Shown piece after piece: positions 14,411-17,028 of a stretch of DNA of 17,028 bases (the stretch's first letter is position 1; each line of letters begins with the position of its first letter). The notes below the pieces were generated by a model. It was not told where the DNA came from, did no database searches, and saw nothing but the letters and a program-made list of their open reading frames with translations. The position numbers were made by a program, and so were the translations under genes. This stretch comes from an uncultured Prevotella sp. (GTDB lineage Bacteria > Bacteroidota > Bacteroidia > Bacteroidales > Bacteroidaceae). The stretch is taken from positions 1-17,028 of the forward strand of contig CAKPRX010000048.1 in assembly GCA_934183135.1 (NCBI GenBank), in the 5' to 3' direction.

Positions 14411-14917
14411 ATGACCGATAAAGAGTTTACAGACATAGCCCCAAGCCTGAGCAGTGCCGCCCTGCACGCGGCGCAGACCCGCGGAGTGTCCATGGCCGAG
14501 GCCGAGGATGTGGCCCAGGACACCATGATGCGCCTGTGGACTCTCCGCGACAGTCTTAGCTCGCCCGAGCATGCCCGGGCCCTGGCCATCGTCGTGGCGC
14601 GCCACCGGGCCTGCGACGGGCTGCGCGCCCAGGCTACCGTAAGCATCGACGCCCTGCCCCAGGGCATACACTTAGAGGCAGTCACCGCCACCGACAGGCC
14701 CCTGGAGGCTGCCGAGGCCGATGCCTGGCTGCAGCGTAGGCTCGATGCGCTGCCCCCGTTACAGTACCAGGTGCTGCACCTGCGTCAGGTAGAGGGCAAG
14801 ACCAACGGCGAGATAGCCGCCATACTGGCCATACCCACCGGGTCGGTCGCCACGCTCCTGTCAAGGGCCCGCCACAAGTTGCTTGAACAGATTAGACGAC
14901 GTAACAGACATCTATAA
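14411..14917 (+). CDS. Second ECF-type RNA polymerase sigma factor
   Basis: 168 aa. Region 2 is recognisable though divergent (SMAEAEDVAQDTMMRLWTLR, then ALAIVVARHRACDGLRAQ). Region 4 is clear: LDALPPLQYQVLHLRQVEGK followed by the helix-turn-helix NGEIAAILAIPTGSVATLLS and ARHKLLEQIRRR. The ATG at 14411 has no strong Shine-Dalgarno sequence. It transcribes away from the M64 operon and is followed 19 bp later by a one-TM protein with an anti-sigma-like N-terminus. It is not close in sequence to the sigma factor at 10586, so the two are separate systems rather than a duplication. No SusC/SusD or FecR-type gene accompanies it here. Confidence 0.93.
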   Translation: MTDKEFTDIAPSLSSAALHAAQTRGVSMAEAEDVAQDTMMRLWTLRDSLSSPEHARALAIVVARHRACDGLRAQATVSIDALPQGIHLEAVTATDRPLEAAEADAWLQRRLDALPPLQYQVLHLRQVEGKTNGEIAAILAIPTGSVATLLSRARHKLLEQIRRRNRHL

Positions 14918-14936
14918 ATATAATAAGGTATAAACT

Positions 14937-15614
14937 ATGTACAGCGAAGCATATATCAGACAGCTCATAGACCGCTTTATGGACGGCACCACCACGGTCG
15001 GCGAGGAACGGCAGATAGCCCAGTGGTTTGCCAGCCACCCCCAGGTGCCTGCCGACCTGGAGGACTATCGCCAGATGTTCGCCTACTTTGCCCAGGGCAT
15101 GCCGCTCGATGGCCCCGGTGCCCAGGGCGACGGCCCCATACTCCGCCCTGTGTCGCGGCGGTGGTCGGTAGGTCGGTGGATGGGGGCGCTGGCAGCCGCC
15201 TGTGTGGCCGTGGCCCTGGTTATGGCCCTATGGCCCACAGCCCCCACCGCCCAGGTGGCCCAGGATATTACCGCCCCAGCCCCGCAGCCAGCCGATACGG
15301 TGCCCGGTAGGGTAGAGGGCGTGGCCCAGCCGGTAGCGCCCGACAGCACGGCCACTGGTAAGCGCCGCCCTAAGCCCACCTATCACAAGTACAAGTACCA
15401 GCCGGCTCCGCCCCGGCCCCTGATGGCCCAGGCGGTGGCGCTGCCCGATGTAGACTCGCTGACCGAGGCGCTCAGGGCCCACATCGCCCTGCAGGTGGCC
15501 GAGGCACAGCGTGCCGACGACGAGCTGTATGAGCAGGCTGTGACCGTGGGAACCCTGCTCGGCGAGGTGGCCCTGGGCAACGCCATGGCTATAGCTGGTG
15601 AGGAAGTCTATTAA
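14937..15614 (+). CDS. Single-TM anti-sigma-like protein of the second ECF cassette
   Basis: 225 aa. The N-terminal 50 residues (IRQLIDRFMDGTTTVGEERQ, AQWFASHP, DYRQMFAYFAQG) follow a pattern I know from Bacteroidetes proteins encoded after ECF sigma genes (F-DG-TT--EE---L---F). One membrane helix is at about 81-99 (WMGALAAACVAVALVMALW). The periplasmic part is Pro/Ala-rich up to about 170, with a basic stretch KRRPKPTYHKYKYQ, and ends in a predicted helix. An anti-sigma role is inferred from topology and position; no zinc motif and no FecR domain is seen. Ala/Pro/Val richness in the linker reflects locally high GC. Confidence 0.75.
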   Translation: MYSEAYIRQLIDRFMDGTTTVGEERQIAQWFASHPQVPADLEDYRQMFAYFAQGMPLDGPGAQGDGPILRPVSRRWSVGRWMGALAAACVAVALVMALWPTAPTAQVAQDITAPAPQPADTVPGRVEGVAQPVAPDSTATGKRRPKPTYHKYKYQPAPPRPLMAQAVALPDVDSLTEALRAHIALQVAEAQRADDELYEQAVTVGTLLGEVALGNAMAIAGEEVY

Positions 15615-15655
15615 TAATGGAATAATAATCAGATAAAAAAATGGAGGAGCAAACA

Positions 15656-16579
15656 ATGAAACAGTCTCTCAGAACCTTTCTTATCGCCTTGATGGCCAGC
15701 CTGGCCTTTGTCAGTGTCCAGGCCAAGGAGACACCCATGGATGTGGGTTTTAATGAGCTTGTTAAGAAGCTCATAGACAATGGGGCCGTTACAGGCAGTA
15801 ATGTCATAACCTATGGCAAGGGCTCGTTTACCCATTATGAGTTCAAGGTGCCCCGCACCGACCTCAAGCTCATCACCAATTACCGCGACCGCGTGATGCG
15901 TCCCAATGTGGCCAACGCCTATCGCAGTATTTTCCGCCAGGCTGGTACCCAGGGCGAAGTCTGTCCTATCGGATATGGCGAGGACAACAGCCTTACGTTC
16001 AATGTCGGTGTGTACAAGGATCGCAACTACGCCATTATCTATCTGCACGACCCCCGCGACTCTAACTATCGCTATGTCTACACGCTTACCTGGTGGGAAG
16101 GCAAGGGCAAGAGCATCGAGGGCTCTATCTGCAAGTTCTACGGCTTCGACCCCGTGGTGCAGCGCCAGAACCAGAGCGCCCGCGAGACGCGTATAGTGGT
16201 GTCTACAGGCGACGACTCGCTGGCTGTGGACAGCAACGGAACCATGCGCTATTACAATCTTGGTGCCCTTAAAAAGAAGGATGTACCCAAGACCTCGGCC
16301 GAGGTGCTTGCGGAAATATCCAAGATAACCTCGGCTTATATCAATATCTGTGGCGCGTACGCTCTGGCCCCCAGTCTCACGCAGCGTGAGGCGTACAGCC
16401 GTTACCAGCTGGTGCTCGCCAACCGCCTGGTAAGCATCTGCAACCTCTATGGCCGCAATATGCTCAGCGATACCGACCGCCGTACTGCCATGACCCTTAT
16501 CAGGGGAGCCCAGGACGCGGGCGGCGACCAGGTTACCGATGCCCTCTTTGCGAGCGCTAAGGAGCTGCTCAACCTCTGA
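15656..16579 (+). CDS. Secreted protein of unknown function in the second ECF cassette
   Basis: 307 aa from the ATG at 15656, preferred over 15641 because GGAGG at 15643-15647 gives an 8-bp spacing and because the signal peptide starts there (MKQSLRTFLIALMASLAFVS, cleaved near VQA|KE at residue 23). I do not recognise a family. The mature N-terminal part (about 24-150) looks alpha/beta, with FNELVKKLIDNGAVTGSNVI and a well-formed strand pattern around YAIIYLHDPRDSNYRYVYTL. The C-terminal part (about 215-307) is helical (TSAEVLAEISKITSAYINIC, YQLVLANRLVSICNLYGRN). Only isolated cysteines occur and no catalytic motif stands out. It is the last gene before a terminator and is plausibly the main output, or the sensed component, of the sigma cassette. 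Confidence 0.85.
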   Translation: MKQSLRTFLIALMASLAFVSVQAKETPMDVGFNELVKKLIDNGAVTGSNVITYGKGSFTHYEFKVPRTDLKLITNYRDRVMRPNVANAYRSIFRQAGTQGEVCPIGYGEDNSLTFNVGVYKDRNYAIIYLHDPRDSNYRYVYTLTWWEGKGKSIEGSICKFYGFDPVVQRQNQSARETRIVVSTGDDSLAVDSNGTMRYYNLGALKKKDVPKTSAEVLAEISKITSAYINICGAYALAPSLTQREAYSRYQLVLANRLVSICNLYGRNMLSDTDRRTAMTLIRGAQDAGGDQVTDALFASAKELLNL

Positions 16580-16631
16580 CGCTCCCGCACCGTTAGCCGC
16601 ATCACATCTCTCTCTTATATACTGTAAGTGC

Positions 16632-16693
16632 CCCGGCCGCGCGCCCATTGCCGATGCCAGTCATCCCAATGGCTGCCTGGCCGGGCCTTTTTT
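16632..16693 (+). terminator. Intrinsic terminator of the second ECF cassette
   Basis: CCCGGCC (16632-16638) pairs with GGCCGGG (16679-16685), and CCATTG (16645-16650) pairs with CAATGG (16667-16672) across a small internal loop. Six T follow at 16688-16693. It lies about 50 bp after the stop at 16577-16579. Confidence 0.85.
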
Positions 16694-17028
16694 GAGAGGT
16701 AAAAAGATAAAAGGATGAAAGTAAAAGCGCCTCCTGTGTGCAGGCTCTGGCTCCCTGGCTGCTCAAGCTAACGGATAATTCTCTAAGCTGTATCGTAAAG
16801 TTTTTTCTGATATTGCATAAATATACATTTCTGCCGTTTCGGCATCGGGCGAGGGCTTTTCGGCTGCCTGTCGTTTGTCTGTACGCCCGCCTTGGGTGTT
16901 GCGGCGCCGAAAACGGCAATTTTCCGGCCACCCGAAAACCGTCATTTTTTCGCTCGCGATGGTCATTAGAAACGTAATGACCATCGCGAGCAAAAAAATG
17001 ACCATCGCGGCGACCCTGAAAACCGACC
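16694..17028. other. Gene-free right end of the window with a repeat cluster
   Basis: I see no convincing gene. The first 200 bp are AT-rich and featureless apart from scattered short hairpins; open frames on both strands here have chance-like composition. From about 16900 the sequence becomes dense in repeats: GCCGAAAACGGC (a 4-bp stem), GAAAACGG/GAAAACCG at 16909, 16934 and 17018, and the long inverted repeat listed separately. The pattern continues to the window edge and may extend beyond it. Confidence 0.6.
16941..17010. repeat. 28-bp inverted repeat with a third direct copy of its inner motif
   Basis: The arms 16941-16968 and 16975-17002 are complementary at 27 of 28 positions (mismatch at 16951/16992) around GAAACG; the inner 17 bp, GCTCGCGATGGTCATTA, are perfect. 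The motif AATGACCATCGCG of the right arm (16976-16988) is repeated directly at 16998-17010, so the motif occurs three times, once inverted. As RNA it would form a stable hairpin flanked by T6 and A7, like a bidirectional terminator; as DNA it could be a repeated intergenic element or protein-binding site. Confidence 0.85.

Noticed and set aside
15629..16648. 339-codon minus-strand frame opposite the secreted 307-aa gene
   Set aside because: It is longer than the sense gene, but the sense strand has a signal peptide, a good Shine-Dalgarno sequence, operon context and a terminator; the antisense frame has none of these.
16763..17005. 80-codon minus-strand frame at the right edge
   Set aside because: Its first third is encoded by the inverted repeat and the rest has no motif; more likely chance reading of a repeat element.
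1..17028. tRNA, rRNA, transposase, integrase or phage genes
   Set aside because: None found on reading both strands; all substantial genes fit chromosomal families and the composition is even, so no mobile element boundary can be supported.

Overview
The window looks like ordinary chromosome of a Bacteroidota member, probably order Bacteroidales (Prevotella/Bacteroides-like; genus not resolvable here). The reasons are: several matches to the Bacteroidetes -7 promoter motif TAnnTTTG, start sites mostly without strong Shine-Dalgarno sequences, two ECF sigma/anti-sigma-like gene pairs of the Bacteroidetes type, a clostripain-like C11 lipoprotein, an M64 peptidase, a lipocalin-like lipoprotein, and a small secreted protein resembling a T9SS C-terminal sorting domain. 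I see no tRNA, rRNA, CRISPR array, transposase or phage gene.

Layout. 1-356: the 3' end of a DUF2461-type gene (+). 357-929: a long gene-free stretch with a GC-rich hairpin, a large nested palindrome, and an AT-rich promoter region with a structured leader for alanine dehydrogenase. 930-2039: ald (+). 2015-5924: valS followed by a C11 peptidase lipoprotein (both -), the latter overlapping the ald 3' end by 25 bp. 5925-6022: a compact divergent promoter region. 6023-11971: a run of eight + genes: mazG, a lipocalin-like lipoprotein, RNase Z, then (after a 64-bp tandem repeat) a 102-aa secreted protein, a YcbB-type L,D-transpeptidase lipoprotein, an ECF sigma factor, a one-TM anti-sigma-like protein and a small Spy/CpxP-like periplasmic protein, closed by a very strong terminator at 11992-12049. 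12158-14200: a minus-strand operon of a 63-aa two-TM protein, a secreted M64 peptidase and a secreted TPR protein, the last two translationally coupled. 14411-16579: a second, divergent ECF cassette (sigma, one-TM anti-sigma-like protein, secreted protein of unknown function), closed by a terminator at 16632-16693. 16694-17028: gene-free, ending in a dense cluster of inverted and direct repeats that continues to the window edge.

How it works together. The left half is housekeeping: amino-acid metabolism, tRNA charging, NTP sanitation and tRNA 3'-end maturation. The right half is dominated by the cell envelope. The L,D-transpeptidase gene overlaps the sigma gene by 4 nt, and anti-sigma-like and Spy-like genes follow, which suggests an envelope-stress regulon wired to peptidoglycan remodelling. 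The M64/TPR operon lies between this and the second ECF cassette. The least explained items are the 64-bp tandem repeat with promoter-like boxes before the sorting-domain-only protein, the uncharacterised secreted product of the second ECF cassette, and the two palindromic repeat elements at the ends of the window.
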